Assembly: GCF_903944925.1 (NCBI RefSeq)
Contig: NZ_CAJATU010000098.1
Coordinates: forward strand, 124,001-188,000
Origin: an uncultured Rhodopila sp.
GTDB taxonomy: Bacteria > Pseudomonadota > Alphaproteobacteria > Acetobacterales > Acetobacteraceae
Reading direction: 5' to 3'
Length of the DNA: 64,000 bases
Shown one piece after another: positions 51,839 through 60,358 of the stretch (within the stretch, counting starts at the first letter, position 1; each line of letters opens with the position of its first letter). The notes under the pieces are model-generated. The model had not been told where the DNA came from and made no database searches. It worked only from the letters and a program-made list of their open reading frames with translations. Made by a program: the position numbers and the translations under genes.

Positions 51839-53200
51839 ATGTCAGCCACCCTGTTTCGTCCGCCCGTGCCGCCGGTTTCCGATGCGCCGCTCTCGGTGCG
51901 GGGCTTTCTGCGCGCCGTCCGCAGCAACGCGCTGACGATGTGGCCGAGTGCGGCCTATCGCCAGGACAGCATCACCCGGACGTTCTTCAACCGCACCACC
52001 GTGCTGATGAACGAGCCGGAGGGCATTTACCACGTCCTCGTCGGCAACCCCGGCAATTTCCGCCGCTCCCCAGCCTCGATCCGCATCCTGCGGCCGATTA
52101 CCGGAGAGGGCCTGCTGCTGAGCGAGGGCGAACCCTGGAAATTACAGCGCCGCACCATCGCCCCGGCGCTGGGGCCGCGGGTGATGCCGATGCTGGCCAG
52201 CCATATCGTTGCGTCAACGCAGCGGGCGATGGTGGGGCTGGAGGCGGAGTCGAATCGGCCCGTCGATCTGCTGGCGGCGATGCAATCCCTGGCGCTGGAT
52301 ATCGCCGGGCGCTCGATGTTCTCGATGGAGATGGACCGTTACGGCGCAGCGATGCGGCGGATGCTGACGGAATTTGGCGAGACCTATGCCAAGCCGCATC
52401 TGCTCGACATGATCCTGCCGCCGTCGATCCCGACCTGGCACGATCTTGGGCGCATGCGGTTTAAGCGCCGCTGGATGGGGCTGATTGAAACGATTTTGTC
52501 GGCGCGGCTGGCGGTGCCGCCCCCGGAGTCGCCGCGCGACCTTTTCGATCTGTTGCGCGCGGCGCGCGATCCGGAAACCGGGGCGGGGTTCTCGCCGGTT
52601 CAGTTGCGCGACCAAGTGGCGACATTGATCCTCGCCGGTCACGAAACGACCGCGGTGACGTTGTTCTGGGCGACGATTCTGCTGGCCGAGGCGCCGCAGG
52701 AGCAGCAGAAAGTCGCGGACGAAGCCGCGCGGGTGCCGATAGAGCCGGAGACCGCGCACGCCGCGATGGCCGATCTGGTGCGGACAAAGGCGGTGGTAAA
52801 CGAAACGTTGCGGCTGTTTCCGGCGGCTTTTACCCTGGTGCGGGAGACGCTCGGCCCGGACCGGGCCGGCGTGGTGGACCTTCCAGCCGGGACGTTGGTA
52901 ATGATCGCGCCCTGGGTTCTCCACCGGCATCACGCGCTGTGGCAGGATCCGGATGGGTTCCTTCCGGATCGTTTCATGCCCGGCCAACCTCCGCCTGGCC
53001 GCTTCGCATTCATGCCGTTCGGTGCCGGGCCAAGGATTTGCGTCGGCGCGCAATTCGCGATGGCGGAGGCCGTGCTGGTGCTCGCCTCGCTCATCGGCCG
53101 CTTCCGGATCGAGCGCGTAGGCGCGCGTCCTGTGCTGCCGGTGGCGATTGTAACGACCCAGCCCGACCATGCGGCTTTGGTGAAGCTGTCCGCGCGGTAG
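51839..53200 (+). CDS. Cytochrome P450
   Basis: The 453-residue protein has the P450 landmarks: I-helix oxygen-binding LILAGHETTAVTLF (about residue 263), K-helix ETLRLFP (ExxR, about 317), a PERF-like DRFMP (about 379), and the heme loop FMPFGAGPRICVGAQFA (about 393-409) with the cysteine thiolate. Its substrate is not predictable; the family resembles bacterial fatty-acid or terpenoid-hydroxylating types. No ferredoxin or reductase is next to it. It follows an attenuator-like leader and a 41-residue ORF on the same strand. The ATG lacks a clear ribosome site. The next gene is convergent. Confidence 0.93.
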   Translation: MSATLFRPPVPPVSDAPLSVRGFLRAVRSNALTMWPSAAYRQDSITRTFFNRTTVLMNEPEGIYHVLVGNPGNFRRSPASIRILRPITGEGLLLSEGEPWKLQRRTIAPALGPRVMPMLASHIVASTQRAMVGLEAESNRPVDLLAAMQSLALDIAGRSMFSMEMDRYGAAMRRMLTEFGETYAKPHLLDMILPPSIPTWHDLGRMRFKRRWMGLIETILSARLAVPPPESPRDLFDLLRAARDPETGAGFSPVQLRDQVATLILAGHETTAVTLFWATILLAEAPQEQQKVADEAARVPIEPETAHAAMADLVRTKAVVNETLRLFPAAFTLVRETLGPDRAGVVDLPAGTLVMIAPWVLHRHHALWQDPDGFLPDRFMPGQPPPGRFAFMPFGAGPRICVGAQFAMAEAVLVLASLIGRFRIERVGARPVLPVAIVTTQPDHAALVKLSAR

Positions 53201-53344
53201 GCGGAAGAACGCCGGGCGTTCAGGTCATTCGTTGCATGTGGCATCGCATTCAACGCCAAGTCGCCAAGTCGCCAAGTCTTCCGAAACCGACAGACACCTG
53301 AACCGGGCGCACGGATCATGGCCCCCGGAACGACATCGCCAGCT

Positions 53345-54556
53345 TCAGGCCCGGGTCATCGGACACCCGCCCTCAGTCATCGGACGGAACGCATCCTGCG
53401 TTGGAATCGTTGCCAACGTGATGAAAAAATCACCCGGGTAACGGCTGGCGGCCGGGCTTTTCACCTGGAACAAATAGCACGGATGGATGGTGCGCCCATC
53501 AGCGCGGATCGATCCGGCGCCGAAGCAGTCGTCATCCGTCGGGATCGCCTTCATCGCCGCAACCGTATCCCGCCCCGACGCCTTTGCTTTTGCCGCCCCA
53601 AGAACCTTAACGGTCTTCAGGTAATGGCTCACCGCCGCATAAGCCCCGGCATGCACTTCGTTCGGGTAGACCCCCTGCGGCAGACGCGGCCTGACCCTTG
53701 CCGTAAAGGCCCGGGTGCGGTCGTTCTGGTCCCAGTAGAAGCACTCTGCCAGGTTGACTTCCTGCATCGTTTCCAGCCCGGCGTTGGCCACCGCGGTGAC
53801 ATTGCCGACCATGGCGGCCATGGTCAATCCGGATTCAAGACCAAATTCCCGGGTCTGCTTGACGCAGTTGATCAAATCGTCCCCGGCATTGGCGAACGAC
53901 GGGACGTTCACCCCGCTGGCCTTGGCAGCCAGCAGATAAGATGAGAAATCCGTCGTCCCCGGGAACGGATAGGCGCTGGCCCCGGCCACCTTGCCGCCCG
54001 AAGCCGCAAGCAATTTCGTGGTATCATTCTGGATGGCATGGCCGAACGCATAGTCGGCGGTAATGAAATACCAGGAATCGCCGCCGCTGGCGACCAGCGC
54101 CTTGACCATGGTGTGGGCGAGGTTCCAGGTGTCGTAAGTCCAGTGGATCAGGTTCGGACTGCAATTTTTCCCCGTCAGCTCGGACGATCCGGGCGCGGAA
54201 TTGAGCTGAATCCTGTCCTTCTCCTGCGCAACCGTCGTCAATGCAATCGCCGCCGCGCTGTTGCCGACATCGATAATGACATCGATGCCGTCGCGGTCGA
54301 ACCATTGCCGGGCGATGCCGGCGGCCACGTCGGGCTTGTTCAGGTGGACCTTGATCCCGGTGTTTTCGGCGGTGAATTCGTCGACCGCAAGCTGCGCGCA
54401 GGCGACGCTGGTGGGACCTGTAACGTCGCGGTAGTCGCCGGACAAATCGGTCAGCACGCCGATGCGCACGACATTCGAATCCTGCGCGGCGGCGGGGCGA
54501 AGCGGCAGGCTGGCGGCGATGGCGCCCCCCGGTAAGGCTCGGCGGCTGGCTGGCAT
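53345..54556 (-). CDS. Branched-chain-amino-acid-type ABC transporter substrate-binding protein (orphan)
   Basis: The 403-residue periplasmic protein has an N-terminal signal (AIAASLPLRPAAA) and a type I LivJ-like binding fold. GVLTDLSGDYRDVTGPTSV lies near residue 33 and DGIDVIIDVGNSAAA near 90. A cysteine pair (CSPN, CVKQ) falls in the middle. Members bind amino acids, amides or urea in ABC importers. No permease or ATPase gene lies nearby, so this is an orphan receptor whose partners are encoded elsewhere. AAGGAATC precedes the ATG. It is convergent with the P450 gene. Confidence 0.88.
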   Translation of the reverse strand: MPASRRALPGGAIAASLPLRPAAAQDSNVVRIGVLTDLSGDYRDVTGPTSVACAQLAVDEFTAENTGIKVHLNKPDVAAGIARQWFDRDGIDVIIDVGNSAAAIALTTVAQEKDRIQLNSAPGSSELTGKNCSPNLIHWTYDTWNLAHTMVKALVASGGDSWYFITADYAFGHAIQNDTTKLLAASGGKVAGASAYPFPGTTDFSSYLLAAKASGVNVPSFANAGDDLINCVKQTREFGLESGLTMAAMVGNVTAVANAGLETMQEVNLAECFYWDQNDRTRAFTARVRPRLPQGVYPNEVHAGAYAAVSHYLKTVKVLGAAKAKASGRDTVAAMKAIPTDDDCFGAGSIRADGRTIHPCYLFQVKSPAASRYPGDFFITLATIPTQDAFRPMTEGGCPMTRA

Positions 54557-54620
54557 GGACGATTCCTTCTTGGTTGATTCCCGATCCCGAAGCGACCTCA
54601 GCAGAAGACTGCTCGGCGCG

Positions 54621-55049
54621 TTACGGCCGGCCCTTCACCACGCTGCGCGGCGGATCGACGCGCCGCAATCGGACCTCCGTATGGCAGCGGAAATCCGTGG
54701 CGGTTCCATCCAGCGCGCCGTCGGCAATCCTGCCGTCCAATACCGTCATCCCCGGAAATCCGCGGGTCGGATTGGCCCAGATGCCGGAGGCGCGCACTCT
54801 CCCGTCGTCGCCGACGGTGCCCGTCATCTGCGTCTTCGCGCTAAACAGTGCCATGGAAAAATGACCGCCCGCGATCAGGGCGGATACCGGACCCTTCAAC
54901 CGGACGACGCCGCAAGCCTCCGCCTGGTCCGATTGGCGAGTCCCGGCATACCGCCCGTCAAACAACCCGGACGGAATCGGATCAGCCGCCGAACACCCTG
55001 CGTTGCCCAAGACGACCGTCATTAGCAGTAATACTGTCAGCCTGCGCAT
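54621..55049 (-). CDS. Small hypothetical lipoprotein
   Basis: The 142-residue protein has a lipoprotein signal (LTVLLLMTVVLGNAGC, lipobox LGNAGC, Cys19). The mature part contains a beta-rich region (SGLFDGRYAGTRQSDQAE, SMALFSAKTQMTGTVGD) with two further cysteines (EACGV and FRCH) that could form a disulfide. No family is recognised. A weak GCCGGG site precedes the ATG. It lies 64 bases after the substrate-binding protein start in the same direction, but no operon is clear. Confidence 0.68.
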   Translation of the reverse strand: MRRLTVLLLMTVVLGNAGCSAADPIPSGLFDGRYAGTRQSDQAEACGVVRLKGPVSALIAGGHFSMALFSAKTQMTGTVGDDGRVRASGIWANPTRGFPGMTVLDGRIADGALDGTATDFRCHTEVRLRRVDPPRSVVKGRP

Positions 55050-55149
55050 CCCGGCGCCTGTTCACATGCGGAGCCAGGGATTGGACGCGGACGCCCGATG
55101 CTCGGCAACCCAGCAACGCGTTATCACGCAAACGGCGACGACACCGCCG

Positions 55150-56043
55150 CTACGCCGCCGCGCGAGAAACGAAGTCCAGCCGAAACCGCTCCTGGATATG
55201 CTCGGCCAGCGCGTCGGTGACCGGTTGCGCCGCATCACGAGCCTTCAGCAGCATGATCCCAAACTCCGGTAGCGGCGGCAAACCCTCCTCCGGCCGCATC
55301 GGCCGCACGCCCTCAGGCAGCACCGTCAGGGCCGACACCGTCACGGCGAGCCCCGCGACCACCGGCGCGTGCGTGCCGATCTGGGTGCCGGAGAGGTAGG
55401 CGATGCGGTAACGGATGCCGGAGTCGCGCAACGCGTCCTCCGCGGCTCGCCGCCAGCCGCAAGCTTCGTGCGCCAGGGCCAGCGGCAGCGGGTCCTGCCG
55501 GTGCGGTGCGTATCGCGTCGACGTGATCCAGCTCAACGGCCCGCGCCATAGCGGCACCGCCGGCCAGTTGCGCGGCTCCATGCCGGCGGATACCAGGGTC
55601 AGGTCCAGTTCCCCCGCTTTCAGCCGCTCCACCAGATCGGTTGATGACGAGCACAGCACATCGACCTGAACGGCGGGATGCGTCTCGGCGAAGCGCCGGA
55701 GCACCGCCGGGATGTGCGACAGCGCGTAATCATCTGGCGTGCCGAGCCGAACGGTGCCGGAAATCGCCGGCTCGCGGAAAGTCCGCATCACTTCATCATT
55801 AAGCGCCAGGATGTCGCGCGCGCGGGCCAGCAGATACCGCCCGTGCGGCGTGAGCGTGACTCCGCCGCCCCTGCCCCTGCTAAGCACGGTCTGGCCGAGA
55901 ACCTCCTCCAGCCGCTTGATCTGCATCGAAACCGCCGACTGGGTTCGCCCCAGCCGATCGGCGGCGCCGGTAAAGCTTTCGCCCTCGGCAATCAGAAGGA
56001 AGGCGCGGAGCAGTTCCGGATCGAGGGCGAGTGCCTGTTGCAT
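55150..56043 (-). CDS. LysR-family transcriptional regulator
   Basis: The 297-residue protein is a LysR regulator: helix-turn-helix with FLLIAEGESFTGAADRLGRT near residue 15 (20 residues) and QSAVSMQIKRLEEVLG near 36, then a periplasmic-binding-like effector domain (about 90-290). It is divergent from the DUF1127 gene, and LysR proteins often control the divergent neighbour, but a DUF1127 gene is an unusual target. The 105-base AT-rich gap (56044-56148) contains the promoters. The effector is not known. Confidence 0.93.
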   Translation of the reverse strand: MQQALALDPELLRAFLLIAEGESFTGAADRLGRTQSAVSMQIKRLEEVLGQTVLSRGRGGGVTLTPHGRYLLARARDILALNDEVMRTFREPAISGTVRLGTPDDYALSHIPAVLRRFAETHPAVQVDVLCSSSTDLVERLKAGELDLTLVSAGMEPRNWPAVPLWRGPLSWITSTRYAPHRQDPLPLALAHEACGWRRAAEDALRDSGIRYRIAYLSGTQIGTHAPVVAGLAVTVSALTVLPEGVRPMRPEEGLPPLPEFGIMLLKARDAAQPVTDALAEHIQERFRLDFVSRAAA

Positions 56044-56148
56044 CCCATCAAATTATATCATGGCACCCATAAGATCAATTCGTTTTACTGATTACGCGGC
56101 TTGGCCGATAAAGCGGCGGTTCGCTTTAACGATTCCAGGATGACTTTG

Positions 56149-56382
56149 ATGTCCGGCCTTCTGATGACCCGATTCGATCATACCCGGCCCGCAGCGGAGC
56201 GGACCGGGTGGACGCATCCGGTCGATGCATTCATGCTCATGCTGCGCATCTGGCAGTCTCGCCGTGCTCTGCTGGATCTTACCCCCCGTGAACTCAGCGA
56301 TATCGGCGTCTCCCGCGCAACCGCGATCGCCGAGGCGTCGCGGTTGCCGTGGGATATCGGCCCGATGGCCGATCGGCGTTAG
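56149..56382 (+). CDS. DUF1127 small protein
   Basis: The 77-residue product has the DUF1127 helix pattern at its C-terminal half: MLRIWQSRRALLDLTPRELSDIG and SRATAIAEASRLPWD (about residues 31-70). Proteins of this family are small, basic, often stress-induced, and some bind RNA and link to phosphate or carbon metabolism in alphaproteobacteria. I chose ATG 56149, with AGGA eight bases upstream; ATG 56140 and TTG 56101 would lengthen the N-terminus. It is divergent from the LysR gene. Confidence 0.8.
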   Translation: MSGLLMTRFDHTRPAAERTGWTHPVDAFMLMLRIWQSRRALLDLTPRELSDIGVSRATAIAEASRLPWDIGPMADRR

Positions 56383-56392
56383 CGCCGGTTCG

Positions 56393-56615
56393 CTAGCCCG
56401 AGGTATCGCTTCCCGCCCCGCCGGTCTTCTGTTCGATGGTTCCGCGCCGATCGCCGCTGATAATGCTGTTGTACGCAGCATCCGGCCGGTAACTTGGCGT
56501 GGCGATCGGAAGACCTCCCCCCCGGATTCCCGGGATTGGGGTTTTGCGGAAGGGTGGCTGTCGCGGGCGTCGCGACCAGTGCTGCCGTGGCCATACAACG
56601 ATTGCTGACATTCAT
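56393..56615 (-). pseudogene. Small secreted-protein gene with a frameshift at a G7 run
   Basis: ATG 56615 has AGGAGA and an 8-base spacer upstream, and reads a signal-peptide-like start (MATAALVATPATATLPQ after MNVSNRC). After a run of seven G (plus-strand C7, 56517-56523) the frame turns into low-complexity Arg-rich sequence. In the frame reached by removing one G, it reads PSYRPDAAYNSIISGD then TIEQKTGGAGSDTSG and stops at 56393. A G6 run would give one plausible secreted protein of about 73 residues. This may be a sequencing error, a real mutation, or phase variation at the homopolymer. Confidence 0.5.
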
Positions 56616-56833
56616 AGTATATTCTCCTGACGCATTATTATGCAGTTGGAGGTGCCGACACCCGGTCAATCAGTCACGGAGCGCTGTCGGAGGCATCTCG
56701 CAAAACGCATCGCCGGCTTCAGCCGGCAACACCACGGACAGTGGTCGCACCGCCGTATGGTCCGCTTCGCATCTCGGTAAATTCGATTTTAATGTTGGGA
56801 TCAGCCGCCGATCGGCGCGCAGGGCGCCGCACC

Positions 56834-58120
56834 TCAGGGCTGCAGCGTCCGCTCTCCGGCGCCGAATACCGGCTGCGGTGCCGGCGCGGTTTGGCGCCGC
56901 GGCGCCGCCTCGGTGACGACGCCGAAACGCACCATGTAGGGGCGGAACTTCAGGCGTTCGGCCGTCTCGTTCAGGCCATGGTCCTCGAAATGGTAGCTGT
57001 GTTCGCCGTAGCCGCCATTCGGCTTGGCTGCCACGAAGGTCTCGATCGCAGCCTCCGACGCGGGTGACAGGGTCATGCCGAAGTGCCGGTAGACGCCCTC
57101 CACCGTGGCGACCGGATCGCTGATCAGGTCCATGTGATGCACGTGGCACACCGCATCGGGGAACCCCGCGTCATCGCCAACAGCCATCATCCGCTGCGTG
57201 CCGTCCAGCCAACGGCGGCTCTCATGCGGACCCAACGCGCGCGGGTCGAGCGTACGGGTGAACGGGCGGCGCAGCACCTCGGTCAGCCGGGACTGCGACA
57301 GCAGCACCTTCACAGGGTCACGATGCACGAACACGATTCTGGCATCGGGATAGACCAGGCGAATCACTTTCAGCGCGAACAGATGCTCGGGACATTTCAG
57401 CACCCATTGCTTCGCGGCGCCATCCTGATGCTGAAGATACTGGAGGAATCGCTTGTGAAACCGGTAGGCTGGCAGATTGTTGACGACATCCGCGTCCAGC
57501 CAGTCGCGGTAGGACGGAATGTGATACGTCGTGTCGAACCGCAGGCTACGGAACACGTGCGCCGTAATCTCGCTGCATTCCTGCGGCGATGTCGCTTCCA
57601 GCGGGTGCAGCGCATGGAAATCCGGAGCCAGCCAGTCGAATGCCTTCAACTGTTTGGCGACGCGGGCGGTTCGCTGCTCCTTGCTGCCGGATGCCGGCGA
57701 CGGATAGATCGTCTCCCACACCAGCGGACCGCGGTTGGCCTCATCGAGCAGCATCAGCCGGTGCAGGAACGTCGTGCCGCTGCGCGGCAGGCCGGTGATG
57801 AAGATTGGTTGAGGTATCGGCTCGGCCGCGATGCCGGGACATCGGACGACGGCATCCTGGAGCATCAGCAGGTTAGACAGGAATCGCACGACGTCCCACT
57901 TGGTGGCGCTGCGCCCGACCAGGCTCAAGGCGGATTCGGAATTGCAGGACTCGAGCAGCCGGCAGAGCGGCCCGATGAACGACGTGTTGCCAAAATCCCG
58001 CAATCCGGTCTTGTCGCGCGCCGTCCGGATCAACCTATCAGCGTCGAACGGTCGGTCGAGCAGGCCGAAATAGCCGGCCACCGCATCGGAGAAGCGCAAA
58101 GTCGCGGTCGCGATCGTCAC
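56834..58120 (-). CDS. Sulfotransferase family protein
   Basis: The 428-residue protein has the PAPS-binding phosphosulfate loop GLPRSGTTFLHRLMLLDE (about residue 110), the RDPVKVLLSQSRLTEV segment (about 270) with the conserved Arg and Ser, and several DW-rich helices. These proteins transfer sulfate from 3'-phosphoadenylylsulfate to an unknown hydroxyl acceptor. The N-terminal 100 residues are a helical domain seen in this sulfotransferase subgroup. GTG 58120 is preceded by AAGGG at suitable spacing. It is divergent from the MlaC/HpnM-like gene. Its acceptor is not indicated by neighbours. Confidence 0.85.
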   Translation of the reverse strand: MTIATATLRFSDAVAGYFGLLDRPFDADRLIRTARDKTGLRDFGNTSFIGPLCRLLESCNSESALSLVGRSATKWDVVRFLSNLLMLQDAVVRCPGIAAEPIPQPIFITGLPRSGTTFLHRLMLLDEANRGPLVWETIYPSPASGSKEQRTARVAKQLKAFDWLAPDFHALHPLEATSPQECSEITAHVFRSLRFDTTYHIPSYRDWLDADVVNNLPAYRFHKRFLQYLQHQDGAAKQWVLKCPEHLFALKVIRLVYPDARIVFVHRDPVKVLLSQSRLTEVLRRPFTRTLDPRALGPHESRRWLDGTQRMMAVGDDAGFPDAVCHVHHMDLISDPVATVEGVYRHFGMTLSPASEAAIETFVAAKPNGGYGEHSYHFEDHGLNETAERLKFRPYMVRFGVVTEAAPRRQTAPAPQPVFGAGERTLQP

Positions 58121-58335
58121 ATCGAAGCCCTTTTCAACAGCGCCGTGATCGTTCGGCGTTCGGATGAACCTTGGCGTTGTTGCATGGCAAATGTGCTCAC
58201 AAACGCGCGAACACGCGCATGTTTGGTATGCATGCAGCGGAGGTAAGCGCGCCCATGTATCTGGATGATGTCGGAATCCATGCCAAAATGGGTAAGGAGT
58301 CCGAAAACGTTGAATGGCATGAGGGGATGAACTCG

Positions 58336-58998
58336 ATGCATCTGGTTCGCTGCCGCCGCCGTGGCCTGCTCGCTGCGAGCGCGGCTTTTCTAACGACTGC
58401 CGCGCTGCCCGTATACGTCGCCGCCACGATTCGGCCGGCACATGCCGCCGATGACGAGTCGGTCGTCCAACCGATACAGCAACTGGTGGGCGGCCTGATC
58501 GAGATCATGAAGGCCGGCACCGGAACGCCGTTCGCGCAGCGATTCGAGACGCTGGCACCGATTGTCGATCGAACCTTCGACCTGCCGATCATTTTGCAGG
58601 AGTCCGTCGGCTCGACCTGGGCGTCGCTGCCGCAGGACCAGCAGGACATGTTGATGCAGGCGTTCCGCCGCTACACGGTGTCGTCCTATGTCAACAGCTT
58701 CAACGACTACAAAGGGCAGCGCTTCGACGTGAAGCCCGGCACAAGGCCAGTCGGCAATGGCGAGCAGGTGGTGCAGACCCGCATCATCCCCAAGACCGGC
58801 GACGGGCATGAGTTGGACTACGTGATGCGCCAGGGGTCCGAAGGCTGGCGGGCGGTCGATGTCCTTGCCGACGGCTCGGTCAGCCGGGTGGCGGTGCAGC
58901 GCTCGGATTTTCGCCGGTTGCTGGCCCGCGGGGGCGCTGAGGCGCTGGCGAAAAGTCTGCGTACAAAGTCGGCGGACCTGTCGGGCGGGTCCAGCTAG
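58336..58998 (+). CDS. MlaC/HpnM-like periplasmic protein (toluene-tolerance Ttg2 family)
   Basis: The 220-residue protein has a signal peptide (RGLLAASAAFLTTAALPVYVAA) of 22 residues, read in two parts, RGLLAASAAFLTT and AALPVYVAA. Its mature part matches the MlaC/Ttg2D fold: FAQRFETLAPIVDRTFDLP (about 70), WASLPQDQQDMLMQAFRRY (about 95) and VNSFNDYKGQRFDVKPG (about 121). MlaC moves phospholipids between membranes, while HpnM is a hopanoid-linked relative; the sequence alone does not decide. No mla or hpn genes lie next to it. ATG 58336 follows GAGGGG; ATG 58327 and 58255 are further in-frame starts. Confidence 0.8.
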   Translation: MHLVRCRRRGLLAASAAFLTTAALPVYVAATIRPAHAADDESVVQPIQQLVGGLIEIMKAGTGTPFAQRFETLAPIVDRTFDLPIILQESVGSTWASLPQDQQDMLMQAFRRYTVSSYVNSFNDYKGQRFDVKPGTRPVGNGEQVVQTRIIPKTGDGHELDYVMRQGSEGWRAVDVLADGSVSRVAVQRSDFRRLLARGGAEALAKSLRTKSADLSGGSS

Positions 58999-59098
58999 AC
59001 AGTCCCGATTTGGCCGGGCGGGTGCGGCGGGGGTGGTCCGACCCCCATTCTCTTCGCGACGCTTGCCGCGACTCGGGCGCCGGTAGTACGGTCACGAA

Positions 59099-60355
59099 GT
59101 GGCAACATTCCGCTTCCTGCATTGCGCTGACCTGCATCTCGACAGCCCGTTGCGCGGGCTGGAGGCGAACCCGGACGCGCCGGCGGACCGCATCCGCCGA
59201 GCGACCCGGCGCGCACTGGAAAACCTGGTCGATTTCGTCCTGCGCGAGAAGCTGGATTTCGTTGTCGCAGCCGGCGATCTCTACGACGGCGATTGGCAGG
59301 ATTGGCGCACCGGCCAGTTCCTCGTCTCTCAGATCGGCCGCCTGACCGCATCGGGAATTCCCTTTGTCGCCATCCGTGGCAACCACGACGCCGAAAGCGT
59401 CATCACCCGCCGCCTGCGCATGCCTTGCCTGCTGGACACCAAACGCCCGGAAACGATCCGGCTGCAGAACCTGCCCGTTTCGATCCACGGCCAGAGCTTT
59501 GCGACACGCGCCGTGACTGCGAACCTCGCCAAGGATTATCCCGCGGCCGACGCTGACCGTTTCAATATCGCACTGCTACACACCTCGGTGGACGGTCGCG
59601 AAGGCCACGACAGTTACGCACCCTGCTCGGTCGAGCAACTCAGTGGCCACGGCTACCAATACTGGGCGCTCGGCCACGTGCATCAGCGCGAAATTCTTTC
59701 GGACACACCCTGGATCGTCTTCCCTGGCAATCTGCAAGGCCGGCACATCAACGAATCCGGGCCAAAGGGCGCCACACTGGTCACCGTCATCGACGACCGT
59801 GTCGCCAAAGTCGAACCCGTCATCCTTGACGACGTGCGCTGGGCCAAGATCGAGGTGGCAGTTCCGTATGACGCCGATGAGGATGCCGCACTGGCCCTGA
59901 CCCGAACCTGTATGCTGGCGGCCTATGAACAGGCGGCCGGCCGCCTGCTCGCAACCCGGATCGTTCTGTCCGGCGCCTGCGCCGCGCACGCCGCCTTCAG
60001 CGCCAACGTGCATGGTGCCCGGGAAAAGCTCCGCGCCGAGGCCATGACGATCGACGGACCGGATGCGATCTGGACAGAAATGATCACCATCGCCACCAGG
60101 CCGATGATCGATACGGCATCGCTGAGAAACCGCGAGGACGCCATCGGCCGGCTGGCCTGCGCGCTCGACACGATCGACCCGGCGCAGCTCGGCGGCGTGC
60201 TGAAAAACTATGCCGAGAAACTGCTCGGCCACGCGTCCTGGCCACGCCTGGAACTCACCAAGCACGCTTTGGTCAAAGCCGCGGACGGAGAGATTTCGCC
60301 CGAACTGATCGAACGCGCCCGCGACCTGCTGCTGGCGCGGATCGCCGAGGGCTGA
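59099..60355 (+). CDS. yhaO: YhaO-like DNA repair exonuclease subunit (SbcD-type metallophosphoesterase)
   Basis: The 418-residue protein has the metallophosphoesterase motifs of SbcD/YhaO: HCADLHLDSPL (residues 8-18, D-x-H), VVAAGDLYDGD (about 55, GD), AIRGNHDAES (about 90, GNHD), and a later GHVHQRE (about 197, H-x-H). SbcD-type nucleases act with an SbcC-like ATPase on DNA ends. The start is GTG 59099. It ends three bases before the next gene, so the pair is an operon. Length matches YhaO rather than SbcD. Confidence 0.9.
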   Translation: MATFRFLHCADLHLDSPLRGLEANPDAPADRIRRATRRALENLVDFVLREKLDFVVAAGDLYDGDWQDWRTGQFLVSQIGRLTASGIPFVAIRGNHDAESVITRRLRMPCLLDTKRPETIRLQNLPVSIHGQSFATRAVTANLAKDYPAADADRFNIALLHTSVDGREGHDSYAPCSVEQLSGHGYQYWALGHVHQREILSDTPWIVFPGNLQGRHINESGPKGATLVTVIDDRVAKVEPVILDDVRWAKIEVAVPYDADEDAALALTRTCMLAAYEQAAGRLLATRIVLSGACAAHAAFSANVHGAREKLRAEAMTIDGPDAIWTEMITIATRPMIDTASLRNREDAIGRLACALDTIDPAQLGGVLKNYAEKLLGHASWPRLELTKHALVKAADGEISPELIERARDLLLARIAEG

Positions 60356-60358
60356 CCC

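Noticed and set aside
53254-53278. Three copies of GCCAAGTC in tandem (CRISPR-like at a glance)
   Set aside because: Only three 8-base units without spacers; a simple short repeat in a convergent gap.
58160-58210. GGCGTTGTTGCAT-like sequence reminiscent of IS ends
   Set aside because: No partner inverted repeat or transposase; not reported as a mobile element.
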